Notes under the pieces: generated by a model | Database searches by the model: none | What the model was told of the DNA's origin: nothing | Seen by the model: only the letters and a program-made list of their open reading frames with translations | Shown: piece after piece, positions 15,902 to 23,822 of the stretch | Numbering within the stretch: the stretch's first letter is position 1 | Layout of the letters: the number at the start of each line of letters is the position of its first letter | Position numbers and translations under genes: made by a program | Source of the DNA: Actinomadura sp. DC4 | GTDB lineage: Bacteria; Actinomycetota; Actinomycetes; Streptosporangiales; Streptosporangiaceae | Reading direction: 5' to 3' | DNA: 64,000 nt | Assembly: GCF_030406325.1 (NCBI RefSeq) | Contig: NZ_JAUEQY010000004.1 | Coordinates: forward strand, 310,001-374,000

Positions 15902-16711
15902 TTGCTCGTCACCATCACCGTGGCCCTGGCCGCCGTGGCCGTGCTGGCCGCGATCGTCGTCGTGGCCGTTGGCGGAGGCGGGGAGCTCTCCGCCGAGCAC
16001 CCCGACCACCCGCCGCTGGCCCTGCCCGGGCGGCGCGCCGTCGGTGGTACCGACGCCGCGCTGCTCCGCCTGCCGCTCGGCCTGTGGGGCTACCACAAGC
16101 AGATCACCGACGAGGCGCTCGAACGCTTCGCGTACGAGCTGACCGAGCGCGACACCCGCATCGCCGTCCTCGAGCAGGCGCTCGCCGAGGCGCGCCAGGG
16201 CGGGCCCGCGCAGACCGATCCGCGCGCGCTGCCGCGGGGCCGTTACGACGGGCCCGTCACGCGCGAGGACGCGATCGTCACCCGTACGGACCGGACCGGC
16301 CCGCGGGCCGCCGCGGATCCGGCGGCGAGGCAGGCGAGCGCCTGGTCGGAGCCCGGGTTCGCCCCGCTGGACGACCCCTGGAAGACGATCACCGACGAAC
16401 CCCAGGACGACCGCGCGGAGGACGCCCCGGAACCAGCCGCCGGCGAGTGGGCCACCGCCCGTCAGGACGATGAGCGGGCCACCGCCCGTAGCACCGACGA
16501 CGGGCGGGGCCTGGACCACGCCGACGACGAGTGGGCCACCGCCGGTAACACCGACGACGGGCGGGCCGCCGAGCGTAACGATGGCGGCGAGTGGGCCACC
16601 GCCCGTCAGGACGATGAGCGGGCCACCGCCCGTGACAGCGACGACGAGCGGGCCACGGCCCGTGACGCCGACGACGAGCGGGCCGCCGAGCGCAAGGACG
16701 ACGGCGCGTGA
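15902..16711 (+). CDS. Membrane protein with degenerate DivIVA-like motif and acidic C-terminal repeats
   Basis: A 269-residue protein from a TTG start, supported by GAGGGGAG eight bases upstream. Residues 1-27 are a membrane span (LLVTITVALAAVAVLAAIVVV). Residues 35-95 (LPGRRAVGGTDAALLRLPLG, then GYHKQITDEALERFAYEL) resemble the DivIVA-type segment of the Rv1209-like family, followed by a short coiled coil. The last 90 residues are an Asp/Arg/Glu/Ala tail of imperfect repeats such as EWATARQDDERATAR and ATARDADDERAAER. The gene overlaps the next by four bases (GTGA). Probable role: a membrane-bound scaffold near growth sites; function is not established. Confidence 0.72.
   Translation: MLVTITVALAAVAVLAAIVVVAVGGGGELSAEHPDHPPLALPGRRAVGGTDAALLRLPLGLWGYHKQITDEALERFAYELTERDTRIAVLEQALAEARQGGPAQTDPRALPRGRYDGPVTREDAIVTRTDRTGPRAAADPAARQASAWSEPGFAPLDDPWKTITDEPQDDRAEDAPEPAAGEWATARQDDERATARSTDDGRGLDHADDEWATAGNTDDGRAAERNDGGEWATARQDDERATARDSDDERATARDADDERAAERKDDGA
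16445..16700 (+). repeat. Imperfect coding repeats in the DivIVA-like gene
   Basis: Units containing GAGTGGGCCACCGCCCGT and GACGATGAGCGGGCCACC recur several times, for example near 16445 and 16590. They stay in frame and encode the DDERATAR-type tail. Confidence 0.75.
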
Positions 16712-17136
16712 GCCGCGTGGCCGTGCACGCCGCGGTCGACGTCGACGCGACCGCCCAGCAGGTCTGGGACGTGCTCGTCGACTGGCCCAGGCACGGCGAG
16801 TGGGTGCCGTTCACCACCGCCGAGGGCGGCGCGGCCGAGGGCGAGCGCGTCGAGGCGTGGACCGGCATCGGCCCGGCGGTCTTCCTCGACACGATGGTCA
16901 TCGAGGACTGGCGGCCGCCGACACGCGTCACCGTCCGCCACACCGGATGGCCCATCCGCGGCGAGGGCCGGTTCGACCTGCTCGACCTGCCCGGCGGGCG
17001 CTGCCGGGTGACCTGGTCCGAGCTCGTCGAACTCCCGCTCGGTGTGGCCGGCCGCCTCGGCTGGATCGGGGCCGGCCCGTTCGTACGTCTCATGCTCCAC
17101 ACGGCGCTCAGGCGTCTCGCTAAACTGTTCGAATGA
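16708..17136 (+). CDS. SRPBCC-family (polyketide cyclase/START-like) protein
   Basis: A 142-residue SRPBCC protein. The N-terminal strand and helix (VHAAVDVDATAQQVWDVLVDW) and the C-terminal long helix (FVRLMLHTALRRLAKLFE) are typical of this lipid or small-ligand-binding helix-grip fold. Members bind hydrophobic ligands or assist cyclase reactions, but this one gives no ligand clue. The GTG start overlaps the preceding stop (GTGA) and its own stop overlaps tagA (ATGA), so the three genes are translationally coupled. Confidence 0.88.
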   Translation: MSRVAVHAAVDVDATAQQVWDVLVDWPRHGEWVPFTTAEGGAAEGERVEAWTGIGPAVFLDTMVIEDWRPPTRVTVRHTGWPIRGEGRFDLLDLPGGRCRVTWSELVELPLGVAGRLGWIGAGPFVRLMLHTALRRLAKLFE

Positions 17137-17699
17137 CCGTGACCGGCGCCGACGGGCTGGTGCGCTGCCCGTGGGGCGCGTCAGCGCCCGACTACATCGC
17201 CTACCACGACGAGGAGTGGGGGCGGCCCGTACGCGACGACCGCGGCCTCTACGAGCGTCTGTGCCTGGAGGCCTTCCAGTCCGGGCTGTCATGGCTGACG
17301 ATCCTGCGCAAGCGCCCGGGGTTCCGCCGGGCCTTCGCCGACTTCGACCCGGAGAAGGTCGCCGCGTACGGCCCGGCCGACGTCGAGCGGCTGCTCGCCG
17401 ACGCCGCCATCGTGCGCAACCGCCGCAAGATCGACGCGACGATCGCGAACGCCCAGGCGGCGCTCGACCTGCCCGGCGGCCTCGCCGCCCTCGTCTGGCG
17501 CTACGCCGACCCCGGCGCTCCGGCGCCCAAGACGGCCGCTGACGTGCCCGCCACGACCCCCGGCTCCAAGGCGCTGGCCAAGGAACTCAAGGGCCATGGC
17601 TTCCGGCACGTCGGCCCTACGACCGTCTATGCCCTGATGCAGGCGTGCGGCCTGGTCGATGACCATCTGCAGGGATGCCATCGCCGCGGCGCCTACTGA
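17133..17699 (+). CDS. tagA: DNA-3-methyladenine glycosylase I
   Basis: A 188-residue helix-hairpin-helix-related glycosylase that excises 3-methyladenine from alkylated DNA. Family hallmarks are the N-terminal RCPWGASAPDYIAYHDEEWG, the FQSGLSWLTILRKRP core near 50 and the C-terminal zinc-binding DDHLQGCHRR. The zinc ligands correspond to an N-terminal Cys/His pair and the terminal His and Cys. It is the last gene of the DivIVA-like/SRPBCC/tagA operon. Repair of methylation damage complements the alkyltransferase-like protein at 58.9 kb. Confidence 0.95.
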   Translation: MTVTGADGLVRCPWGASAPDYIAYHDEEWGRPVRDDRGLYERLCLEAFQSGLSWLTILRKRPGFRRAFADFDPEKVAAYGPADVERLLADAAIVRNRRKIDATIANAQAALDLPGGLAALVWRYADPGAPAPKTAADVPATTPGSKALAKELKGHGFRHVGPTTVYALMQACGLVDDHLQGCHRRGAY

Positions 17700-17703
17700 T
17701 CGG

Positions 17704-17883
17704 TCACCGCTGAGAGACCGTCCAGGCGCTCGCCCGGCTCAGCGGCCGCTGTCCCGTTCTCCTGTGATTCCGTGGTGGAAGCGCCGCGCCTGAATTGGCG
17801 TTGCGGTCCATACTCAGAGCGATTTCGACGCAGTTCTCGCCCGCGTGACCGCTGTGGCTGCTCTTACGCCAGCGGGCGTTCAC
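17704..17883 (-). pseudogene. Truncated DUF397 gene
   Basis: From a GTG at 17883 the minus strand reads NARWRKSSHSGHAGENCVEI and then diverges. The first half is the unmistakable DUF397 motif (W-RKSSHSG...NCVE), found in small actinobacterial proteins normally paired with XRE regulators. The second half should read like RDSKDP-x-GP followed by F-x-W, but here it is basic, low-complexity sequence ending after 59 residues. No XRE gene lies upstream. It overlaps no other gene and is read as a decayed remnant. Confidence 0.55.
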
Positions 17884-18490
17884 CTCGTGAACCGTAGTGT
17901 CGTATCGGTTTCGGACTTCTTGCCGCAGTCGCCATTTTCATGGCCGCCGTCGTCGCCGTGACGACGGGTCGCGGAGTGGGTCGTGCTCACGTTTCCTCTC
18001 CCCAATCGGCTCGATGCGTCTCATCGGCCTCACGACATGGTTTTTGGGCAGCCCGAAAACGCGAACTGGTGTTCGCGCCTCACTTGTGCCGCCCGTTCGC
18101 GTGTTTCTCCGCCCGCGCGGTATTCGCGGAGGCCATGTCTTACCTTCGGCGAAGCGTCCGGCGGAGAATTCCCAACGTGCAGCGTACGCATCACTCGATG
18201 AAAGGACGAATTATCCTCATTGGTATCGAAAATGCGCTGCGTCCTAAAAGGTGTGCGAGCCGTTTCCACTATTACGTTTGATCGCGGGCTCGCCTACTGA
18301 TCACCGCCTCGTTCGAGAACGGACGCGGATGGAGTTCCGCGCGGTGCGGCATCGGTACGCGGGCGGCTGCAGACCGACCGCGGACCGGTCCGGCACGAGC
18401 GCCGGAATCCTCCGGTGCTCGTGCCGGCCTTACCTATAACGGTCGCCGCAGGCGCTCTCCGAATTGGCCGCAAGCGGCCGGACGCATGGT
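17884..18490. other. Lower-GC gene-free relic zone
   Basis: This 600-base stretch is visibly richer in A and T than its surroundings, for example around 18160-18290. Open frames are short, overlap and lack ribosome sites or family features. Together with the broken DUF397 gene it looks like decayed, possibly once-transferred DNA. It contains the strong hairpin at 18391. Confidence 0.5.
18391..18426. terminator. Strong terminator-like hairpin
   Basis: CGGCACGAGCGCCGGA pairs with TCCGGTGCTCGTGCCG around the loop ATCC, a 16-bp stem with one G-T pair. It lies about 65 bases beyond the stop of the minus-strand gene at 18491 and could terminate it. Confidence 0.7.
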
Positions 18491-18874
18491 CTAGGCGAGC
18501 CTTCGTAGAGTGCCGGGCGTAATGGGGTGGACCTGTTCGGGTATGTCGTTGAAGCGGACGTGCGCCTTCCCGTGGCCGACCTTGACGACCACGCCCCGGC
18601 CGAAGCCGAGTTCCATCGGCCCGTCGAAGCCGGCTCCGGCCCGTACGGTGTCGCCGATGCGCAGGCTTTCTCCGGTGCAGTCAACGATACTCTCGGCGCG
18701 CCGTCCCCTGATGGCGCCGGTCGCCGGTCCGCGGGTGAGCCCGACGCCGGCGCCGGCGGCGATTGCCAGCACGAGGAGGACCACCACTCCGGCGGGCGGG
18801 CCGTCCACCGCCGAGAGGGCCGCGATGGCGGCGGCGAGTGCGCCGGCGGCCATCACCGCAGTTCGTGCTGCCAT
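18491..18874 (-). CDS. Small membrane protein with C-terminal SH3/KOW-like domain
   Basis: A 127-residue protein with two membrane spans (about 4-22 and 28-46) and a soluble C-terminal part. The latter (about 65-127) reads LRIGDTVRAGAGFDGP and GRGVVVKVGHGKAHVRFND, a beta-rich pattern with alternating Gly and Val like SH3 or KOW folds. ATG at 18874 lacks a ribosome site and might be leaderless. No family name is recognised. It is separated by about 130 bases from the PaaG-like gene upstream, so it may be independently transcribed. Confidence 0.6.
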   Translation of the reverse strand: MAARTAVMAAGALAAAIAALSAVDGPPAGVVVLLVLAIAAGAGVGLTRGPATGAIRGRRAESIVDCTGESLRIGDTVRAGAGFDGPMELGFGRGVVVKVGHGKAHVRFNDIPEQVHPITPGTLRRLA

Positions 18875-19005
18875 GGGTGGGAAGGGTAATCGGGGTCGGG
18901 CCGCGGACACTTTGATGTGTCCGATTGAGGCCGCCGTGACAACCTCTCGCCGTCTCGCGCATCGCCTAGCCGCAAATGCGAGCAAACGGCGGCAAAGTGG
19001 TCGCC

Positions 19006-19791
19006 TTACCTGCCTTCGAAGACAGGTTGCTCCTTCTGCAGGAACGCCTTGGTGGCGTTCGCATGGTCCGCGGTGTCCGCGCAGGCCTTCTGCAGCTCCG
19101 CTTCCTTGGCCAGCGCGCCGGCCAGGTCGGCCGCCGCCGCGTGCTCCAGGGCCGCCTTGACCGCCCCGTACGCCTGGGTCGGGCCCGCGGCGAGCCGTAC
19201 GGCCAGCTCCCGCGCCGTCGCGTCGAGCTCCTCCGGGGGCACCACGCGGTTCACGAGGCCGAGCTCCAGCGCCTCGGCCGCGCGTACGGGCTCGGCGAGC
19301 AGCAGGAGCTCCAGCGCCTTGGCGCGGCCGACCAGACGCTGCAGCGTCCACGACATGCCGCTGTCCGGCGCGAGTGCGATCTTGGTGAAGGCGGTGGCGA
19401 ATGACGCCTTCTCCGAGGCGATCCGCAGGTCACAGGCCAGGGCGAACGCGAAGCCCGCGCCCGCCGCCGTGCCGTTGACCGCCGCGACGACCGGCTTGGG
19501 CATGCGGGTCAGGCCCAGCACGATCGGGCCGTAGTGGTCCTCCAGCGTGCCGGCGAGGCCGAGGCCCCGCTCCAGGTTGGCGGCGTGCTCGCGCAGGTCC
19601 TGCCCGACGCAGAACGCGCGGCCGGAGCCGGTCAGGACCACGGCGCGTACGGCGGCGTCGTCGCGCGCCCGCTCCACCGCCTCGCGCAGCTCCGTCTTCG
19701 TCGCGGCGGTCAGCGGGTTCATCGCGTCCGGGCGGGCGAATGTGATCGTTGCCACACCGTTCGCCACGTCGTACTGCACGCTCGTCGGCAC
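19006..19791 (-). CDS. paaG: PaaG-like enoyl-CoA isomerase
   Basis: A 261-residue crotonase-fold enzyme. It aligns best with PaaG, the ring-1,2-epoxyphenylacetyl-CoA isomerase: FATAFTKIALAPDSGMSW parallels the PaaG segment with catalytic Asp in PDCGG. The first hydratase glutamate position is Ala (GAGFAFALACDL), consistent with an isomerase. GTG at 19791 is preferred since AGGAG lies seven bases before it, 11 bases after the paaX stop; a GTG at 19815 would overlap paaX and has no such site. Coupling with paaX supports a role in phenylacetate or a related aromatic CoA pathway, though no other paa genes are in view. Confidence 0.85.
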   Translation of the reverse strand: MPTSVQYDVANGVATITFARPDAMNPLTAATKTELREAVERARDDAAVRAVVLTGSGRAFCVGQDLREHAANLERGLGLAGTLEDHYGPIVLGLTRMPKPVVAAVNGTAAGAGFAFALACDLRIASEKASFATAFTKIALAPDSGMSWTLQRLVGRAKALELLLLAEPVRAAEALELGLVNRVVPPEELDATARELAVRLAAGPTQAYGAVKAALEHAAAADLAGALAKEAELQKACADTADHANATKAFLQKEQPVFEGR

Positions 19792-19801
19792 CGTCAGGCT
19801 C

Positions 19802-20605
19802 CTAAGGTCGGTCACTGTGCGTCGGCGGTTGACCATCGAGGCAACGATCGACGAACCGGGAGGCCGCAGGCAAGAGCCGCGTCGCCTCCGCGTCGAAGAA
19901 ACGGGCGGCCTTGGCCCCCGGCCAGTCGTCCGGCAGCAGCATCGCGGGCAGCCCGGGGTCGCGGAACAGGAACTTGCGCCACTCGTGCACCAGGTGGCTC
20001 CGCACGGCGAACGCCTGCTCGTCGGCGGGTTCGCGGCAGGTGGCCAGGAGCTCCTCGGCCTCGCCGAGCCAGCGTTCGTACGCCCTGGCCAGCCCGTCCA
20101 GGTCCCACGCCCGCGCCACCAGGCCGCGCGCGTCGCCGTCGTAGCTGGAGGAGAACCGCTCCGCGCGTACGCCCTCGGCCTCGAACAGGGCCTCCAGCTC
20201 ACCGGAGGCCCGCGGGCTGATCCACGTCGTGTCGTCGAGCGCGGCGTACCCGAGGTAGCCGAGCCCGGCCCGCAGCCGCTCGCGCCGCGCCCGGTCGGGA
20301 ATATGCTGGATAACGAGCAGATGCCAGTGTCCGTCCCATGCGTCAGGAGCGTCCCGGTAGATCCGCCGTCCGGCCTCGTCGAGGCGCCGTACGGCCTTGG
20401 TGGTCAACGCGTACCCGCGGCCCTGAGGCAGCCGCACCGGTGACAGCCAACCCTGCCGGACCATGCGCGACACCGCCGTACGGGCGGCCGGAGCGGCGAT
20501 GTCCAGGGCGGCCAGCAACCGTACGAGAGAGGCGATCGGTGCGCTTCTCCCACGCGTCCGGAGGTGGTCGCCGTAGAGGTCGAAGAGGGCGGAGCGGGCA
20601 TTCAT
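19802..20605 (-). CDS. paaX: PaaX-family transcriptional repressor
   Basis: A 267-residue PaaX-type regulator. The N-terminal winged helix (about 10-75, with APAARTAVSRMVRQGWLSPV) binds DNA; the central DGHWHLLVIQHIP segment and the C-terminal domain, including VHEWRKFLFRDPGLPAMLLP, are characteristic. PaaX represses phenylacetate catabolism genes until phenylacetyl-CoA binds. GGAG precedes the ATG. It is the first gene of a two-gene operon with the PaaG-like enzyme, so autoregulation is likely. Confidence 0.93.
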   Translation of the reverse strand: MNARSALFDLYGDHLRTRGRSAPIASLVRLLAALDIAAPAARTAVSRMVRQGWLSPVRLPQGRGYALTTKAVRRLDEAGRRIYRDAPDAWDGHWHLLVIQHIPDRARRERLRAGLGYLGYAALDDTTWISPRASGELEALFEAEGVRAERFSSSYDGDARGLVARAWDLDGLARAYERWLGEAEELLATCREPADEQAFAVRSHLVHEWRKFLFRDPGLPAMLLPDDWPGAKAARFFDAEATRLLPAASRFVDRCLDGQPPTHSDRP

Positions 20606-20763
20606 AGAACTCCAGTCTGACGATCACCGAGCTGATCGTTACCACTTAGCGTCCCGAAAACGGGATAATGGTCCACCACAGTTGACGTTGATGCGGCAGG
20701 CGGGTCAGCGGCCAAGGAAGCCCGGCGGCCCCACGCGGCCCTAGGCAGGAAGGGGATGCACGC

Positions 20764-20931
20764 ATGGCGGCGATGAAGCCGCGGACAGGCGATGGTCCGC
20801 TCGAAGTTACCAAGGAGGGGCGCGGAATCGTCATGCGTGTCCCGCTCGAAGGTGGCGGGCGGCTCGTTGTCGAACTGTCGGCAGATGAGGCAGGCGAGCT
20901 CGGGGACGCTTTGAAGGGTGTCGTCGGCTAG
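20764..20931 (+). CDS. DUF3117 small protein
   Basis: A 55-residue protein, MAAMKPRTGDGPLEVTKEGR followed by GIVMRVPLEGGGRLVVELS. This is the highly conserved actinobacterial DUF3117 family, of unknown function. An AAGGGGAT ribosome site and the hairpin after the gene frame it as a single-gene unit. Conservation from start to end supports the assigned coordinates. Confidence 0.93.
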   Translation: MAAMKPRTGDGPLEVTKEGRGIVMRVPLEGGGRLVVELSADEAGELGDALKGVVG

Positions 20932-20980
20932 GACGCCGCGCCCGCCATCGGCGGGACCGTTCCGGCCGACGTGAATATCG

Positions 20981-21012
20981 AGCGAGGCCCCGGCGGATGC
21001 CGGGGCCTCGCT
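20981..21012 (+). terminator. Terminator after the DUF3117 gene
   Basis: AGCGAGGCCCCGG and CCGGGGCCTCGCT form a perfect 13-bp stem with a 6-base loop, 50 bases past the stop and just before pepA. Confidence 0.85.
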
Positions 21013-21031
21013 GCTCATTGAGAGAGGGAAC

Positions 21032-22492
21032 GTGCCACTACAGACGCAGCTCCGCGCGTTCGACGAGACGATCCGGAACGCGGCGGGGTCGGCCGAGGCG
21101 GTCGCGGTCCCCGTACGGCCCGGCCCCGAGGTGGACCCCGCGTACGCGGACGGCCTCGCGGGCATGTTCGCGCTCGGCGCGGCGGACCTCCTCGCGCACG
21201 AGGAGGCCAAGGGAGAGCCGGGAGAGGTCGTACGCGCGCCGTTCCGCATGGGCGACGGCATCACCGAGCTGTTGCTGTTCGGCGTGGGCGACGGCTCACC
21301 GGCCGCGCTCCGCAAGGCGGGCGCCACCCTCGCACGGCAGGTCAGAGGCCGGGGCGCGGTCGTCGTCGGCGGCCCGTCCTCCTCCGATGACGAGGCTCTC
21401 GCGGCCTTCGCGGAGGGACTGCTGCTCGCCTCCTACGACTTCCGCGTCGGCGGACCGGCCAAGCGGCCCGGCGCCGAGTCGATCAGCGTCGTCAACGTGT
21501 CCTCCGCCGCGCTCGATCGCGGCGCCGCGATCGCCCGCGCGGTGACCCTGGCGCGCGACCTCACCAACACGACGTCGCTGGACAAGACCCCGCAGTGGCT
21601 GGCCGACCGGGCGTCGGACCTCGCCGGCGAGGCGGGCCTGAGCGTCCGCGTACGCGACGAGGGCGTGCTGGCCACCGAGGGCTTCGGCGGGCTCGTCGCC
21701 GTCGGCTCCGGCTCCGCGCGGCCGCCCCGGCTGATCGAGCTGACCTACGCGCCGGACGGCGCCGACCGGCACATCGTGCTCGTCGGCAAGGGCATCACGT
21801 TCGACTCCGGCGGGTTGTCGCTGAAGTCCAACGAGGGCATGAAGACGATGAAGACCGACATGGCGGGCGGCGCCGTCGTGATCGCGGTTCTGGGCGCCCT
21901 GCGCGCGCTCGGCGTGTCGGCCAAGGTCACCGGGCTGGTCGCGGCGGCGGAGAACATGCCGTCGGGCTCGGCGATGCGCCCCGGCGACGTCATCCGCCAC
22001 TACGGCGGCACGACCTCGGAGGTCCTCAACACCGACGCCGAGGGGCGGCTGGTCCTCGCCGACGCGCTCGCGTACGCCGACGCGGAGCTCGACGCGAGCG
22101 CGGTGGTCGACATCGCGACGCTCACCGGCGCGGCCAAGGTGGCGCTCGGCACGCGCCACGGCGCGCTGTACGCCACGGACGAGACGCTCGCCGGGGATCT
22201 GATCGGCGCGGGGAAGTCGAGCGGCGAGGCCCTCTGGCGGATGCCGCTGGTCGACGACTACCGCGCCGCCATCGACTCCGACATCGCGGACGTCGCCAAC
22301 GCGGGCCGCGGCGGCTTCGGCGCGGGGTCGATCACGGCCGCGCTGTTCCTGCGGGAGTTCGCGGGCGAGCGCCCGTGGGCCCACCTCGACGTGGCCGGCC
22401 CGGCGCGCGCAGCCTCCGACGACGGCGAGATCACCAAGGGAGCCACGGGCTTCGGCGTACGCCTCCTGCTCCGCTGGCTCACCTCCGCCTAG
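21032..22492 (+). CDS. pepA: Leucyl aminopeptidase (M17)
   Basis: A 486-residue cytosolic aminopeptidase that removes N-terminal residues, notably leucine. The C-terminal catalytic half contains VGKGITFDSGGLSLK near 252, the metal-binding MKTDMAGGA near 272 and the signature NTDAEGRLVLADAL near 332. The N-terminal domain (1-160) is the less conserved macro-like regulatory domain. GTG at 21032 follows a GAGAGAGGG site. Its 3-prime end overlaps the convergent membrane-protein gene by 14 bases. Confidence 0.95.
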   Translation: MPLQTQLRAFDETIRNAAGSAEAVAVPVRPGPEVDPAYADGLAGMFALGAADLLAHEEAKGEPGEVVRAPFRMGDGITELLLFGVGDGSPAALRKAGATLARQVRGRGAVVVGGPSSSDDEALAAFAEGLLLASYDFRVGGPAKRPGAESISVVNVSSAALDRGAAIARAVTLARDLTNTTSLDKTPQWLADRASDLAGEAGLSVRVRDEGVLATEGFGGLVAVGSGSARPPRLIELTYAPDGADRHIVLVGKGITFDSGGLSLKSNEGMKTMKTDMAGGAVVIAVLGALRALGVSAKVTGLVAAAENMPSGSAMRPGDVIRHYGGTTSEVLNTDAEGRLVLADALAYADAELDASAVVDIATLTGAAKVALGTRHGALYATDETLAGDLIGAGKSSGEALWRMPLVDDYRAAIDSDIADVANAGRGGFGAGSITAALFLREFAGERPWAHLDVAGPARAASDDGEITKGATGFGVRLLLRWLTSA

Positions 22493-23063
22493 GGCGCTCG
22501 CGCAGGTCCGTGGCGGGCAGGGCGCGGCGGCGGATCTCGGCGAGGATCTCCTCCACGCCGGGGTCCCAGCCGGGCGAGATCGGAATCGACCAGTGGGCCG
22601 TCGGCACGCCCGGCAGGTCACCGGAGGACAACGCCAGCAGCTCCGCGCTCGGCGGCGGGCCCAGCCGATCGGCGCCGTCGCTCGTGGGCAGGAACGCCAG
22701 GTGGTCCTCCAGCGCCCGGCGGCCGCGCGGGACCGGAGTGCTCCACAGCACCACCGCGGCCAGGTCCGTCCAGCCCAGCGAACGGTCGCGGGCACGAGGC
22801 CACGGCCACGGCGCCGGCAGGCGTACGCCCCGGTCGTCGAGTTCGAGCACCGGCCGGCGTGCCAGCAGGCGCCCGGCCGTCGCGGTCAGTCCGGCGGCGC
22901 ACAGCACGATCCCGGCCACGCCGACCAGCAGGTAGAGGACCGCGCCGATGCCCGGCAGGGCCGGCACGGCGGTCGCCGCGAAGACGGCCGAGAAGACGAG
23001 CAGCACGAAGGCGCACCCCACCGGCCGTACGTCACCCGCGACGGGCCGCCGGAGTACTCTCAT
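22479..23063 (-). CDS. Two-span membrane protein with PH-like domain
   Basis: A 194-residue protein with two hydrophobic spans (about 16-37 and 40-62) followed by a soluble domain. The pattern LELDDRGVRLPAPWPWPRAR then DRSLGWTDLAAVVLW is that of bacterial PH-like domains next to membrane spans. Function unknown. The ATG overlaps the stop of the upstream O-methyltransferase (ATGA), so the two are coupled, and the 3-prime end overlaps pepA on the other strand. Confidence 0.72.
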   Translation of the reverse strand: MRVLRRPVAGDVRPVGCAFVLLVFSAVFAATAVPALPGIGAVLYLLVGVAGIVLCAAGLTATAGRLLARRPVLELDDRGVRLPAPWPWPRARDRSLGWTDLAAVVLWSTPVPRGRRALEDHLAFLPTSDGADRLGPPPSAELLALSSGDLPGVPTAHWSIPISPGWDPGVEEILAEIRRRALPATDLRERPRRR

Positions 23064-23713
23064 TCACCCTTGACCGCGGCGAGGAGCCCGTCCCCGACCG
23101 GCAGGAGCATCGGCGTCAGCCGGTCGTCGTCGCGTACGAGGCGGCCGAGCTCGCGCACCGCGACGGTGTCGGGCGTGCGGTTGGTGGGGTCGGCGACCGT
23201 GTCGCCGCACAGCGCGTTGTCGAAGGCCACCACGCCGCCGGGCCGCAGCAGCCGCAACGCCTCGGCGAGGTAGTCGGGGTACTCCTGCTTGAGCGCGTCG
23301 CAGAACACCAGGTCGTACGCGCCGTCGGTGAGCCGCGGCAGCACGTCGAGCGCGCGGCCCGTGATGAGCCGGGCGCGCGAGGTCGGGAAGCCGGCCTCGG
23401 CGTACGCCTCGCGGGCCAGCCGCTGGTTCTCCGGCTCGACGTCGACGCTCGTCAGCACGCCGCCCTTCTGCATGCCGCGCAGCAGCCAGATGCCCGACAC
23501 GCCGCACCCGGAGCCGACCTCGACGACCGTGCGGGCGCTGATGGCGGTCGCGAGGAACCGAAGAGCGGCACCGGCGCCCGGCCCGATGGGCATGGCTCCG
23601 ACGTCCTCTCCCCGCTGCCGGGCGTCGCGCAGCGCCTCGTCCTCAGGGAGGTATTGCTCAACGTAGGCCAGAGTGGCCTTCACCGCGTCGATGACTCCTC
23701 CTTGGGGCCGCAT
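23060..23713 (-). CDS. SAM-dependent O-methyltransferase
   Basis: A 217-residue class I methyltransferase of the catechol/caffeoyl-CoA type. The SAM-binding motif is TVVEVGSGCGVSGIWLLRG near 62-80, followed by SVDVEP and the metal-binding FCDALKQEYP near 137. It corresponds in position to Rv1220c, divergent from sigE in M. tuberculosis (from memory). Substrate unknown. The ATG at 23713 has only a weak ribosome site, although AAGGAGGAG occurs just inside the reading frame, so translation might begin slightly downstream. Confidence 0.9.
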   Translation of the reverse strand: MRPQGGVIDAVKATLAYVEQYLPEDEALRDARQRGEDVGAMPIGPGAGAALRFLATAISARTVVEVGSGCGVSGIWLLRGMQKGGVLTSVDVEPENQRLAREAYAEAGFPTSRARLITGRALDVLPRLTDGAYDLVFCDALKQEYPDYLAEALRLLRPGGVVAFDNALCGDTVADPTNRTPDTVAVRELGRLVRDDDRLTPMLLPVGDGLLAAVKGE

Positions 23714-23745
23714 GAGCCTGCGAGGTCAAAGACTACTGCGGTGGG

Positions 23746-23771
23746 GGAACTCCACCGCCTACCGTCACGTT
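23746..23771 (+). promoter_or_regulatory. Possible SigE-dependent autoregulatory promoter
   Basis: GGAAC, a 17-base spacer and CGTT lie 52 bases before sigE. The GGAAC / CGTT pair is the usual signature of stress ECF sigma factors, so sigE may control itself. A single occurrence is only suggestive. Confidence 0.4.
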
Positions 23772-23822
23772 CTTCAGTGGGGCCACGGCAGCCGGTAGGC
23801 GGAAAGGAAGAAACGGGGCAGT

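Noticed and set aside
15254-16519. A 421-residue minus-strand reading that would extend the FolP-like protein
   Set aside because: The N-terminal 245 residues are antisense to the DivIVA-like gene; FolP similarity begins only at the ATG at 15784.
18030-18269. Minus-strand frame in the relic zone, tested as an XRE regulator partner of DUF397
   Set aside because: No helix-turn-helix pattern or ribosome site.
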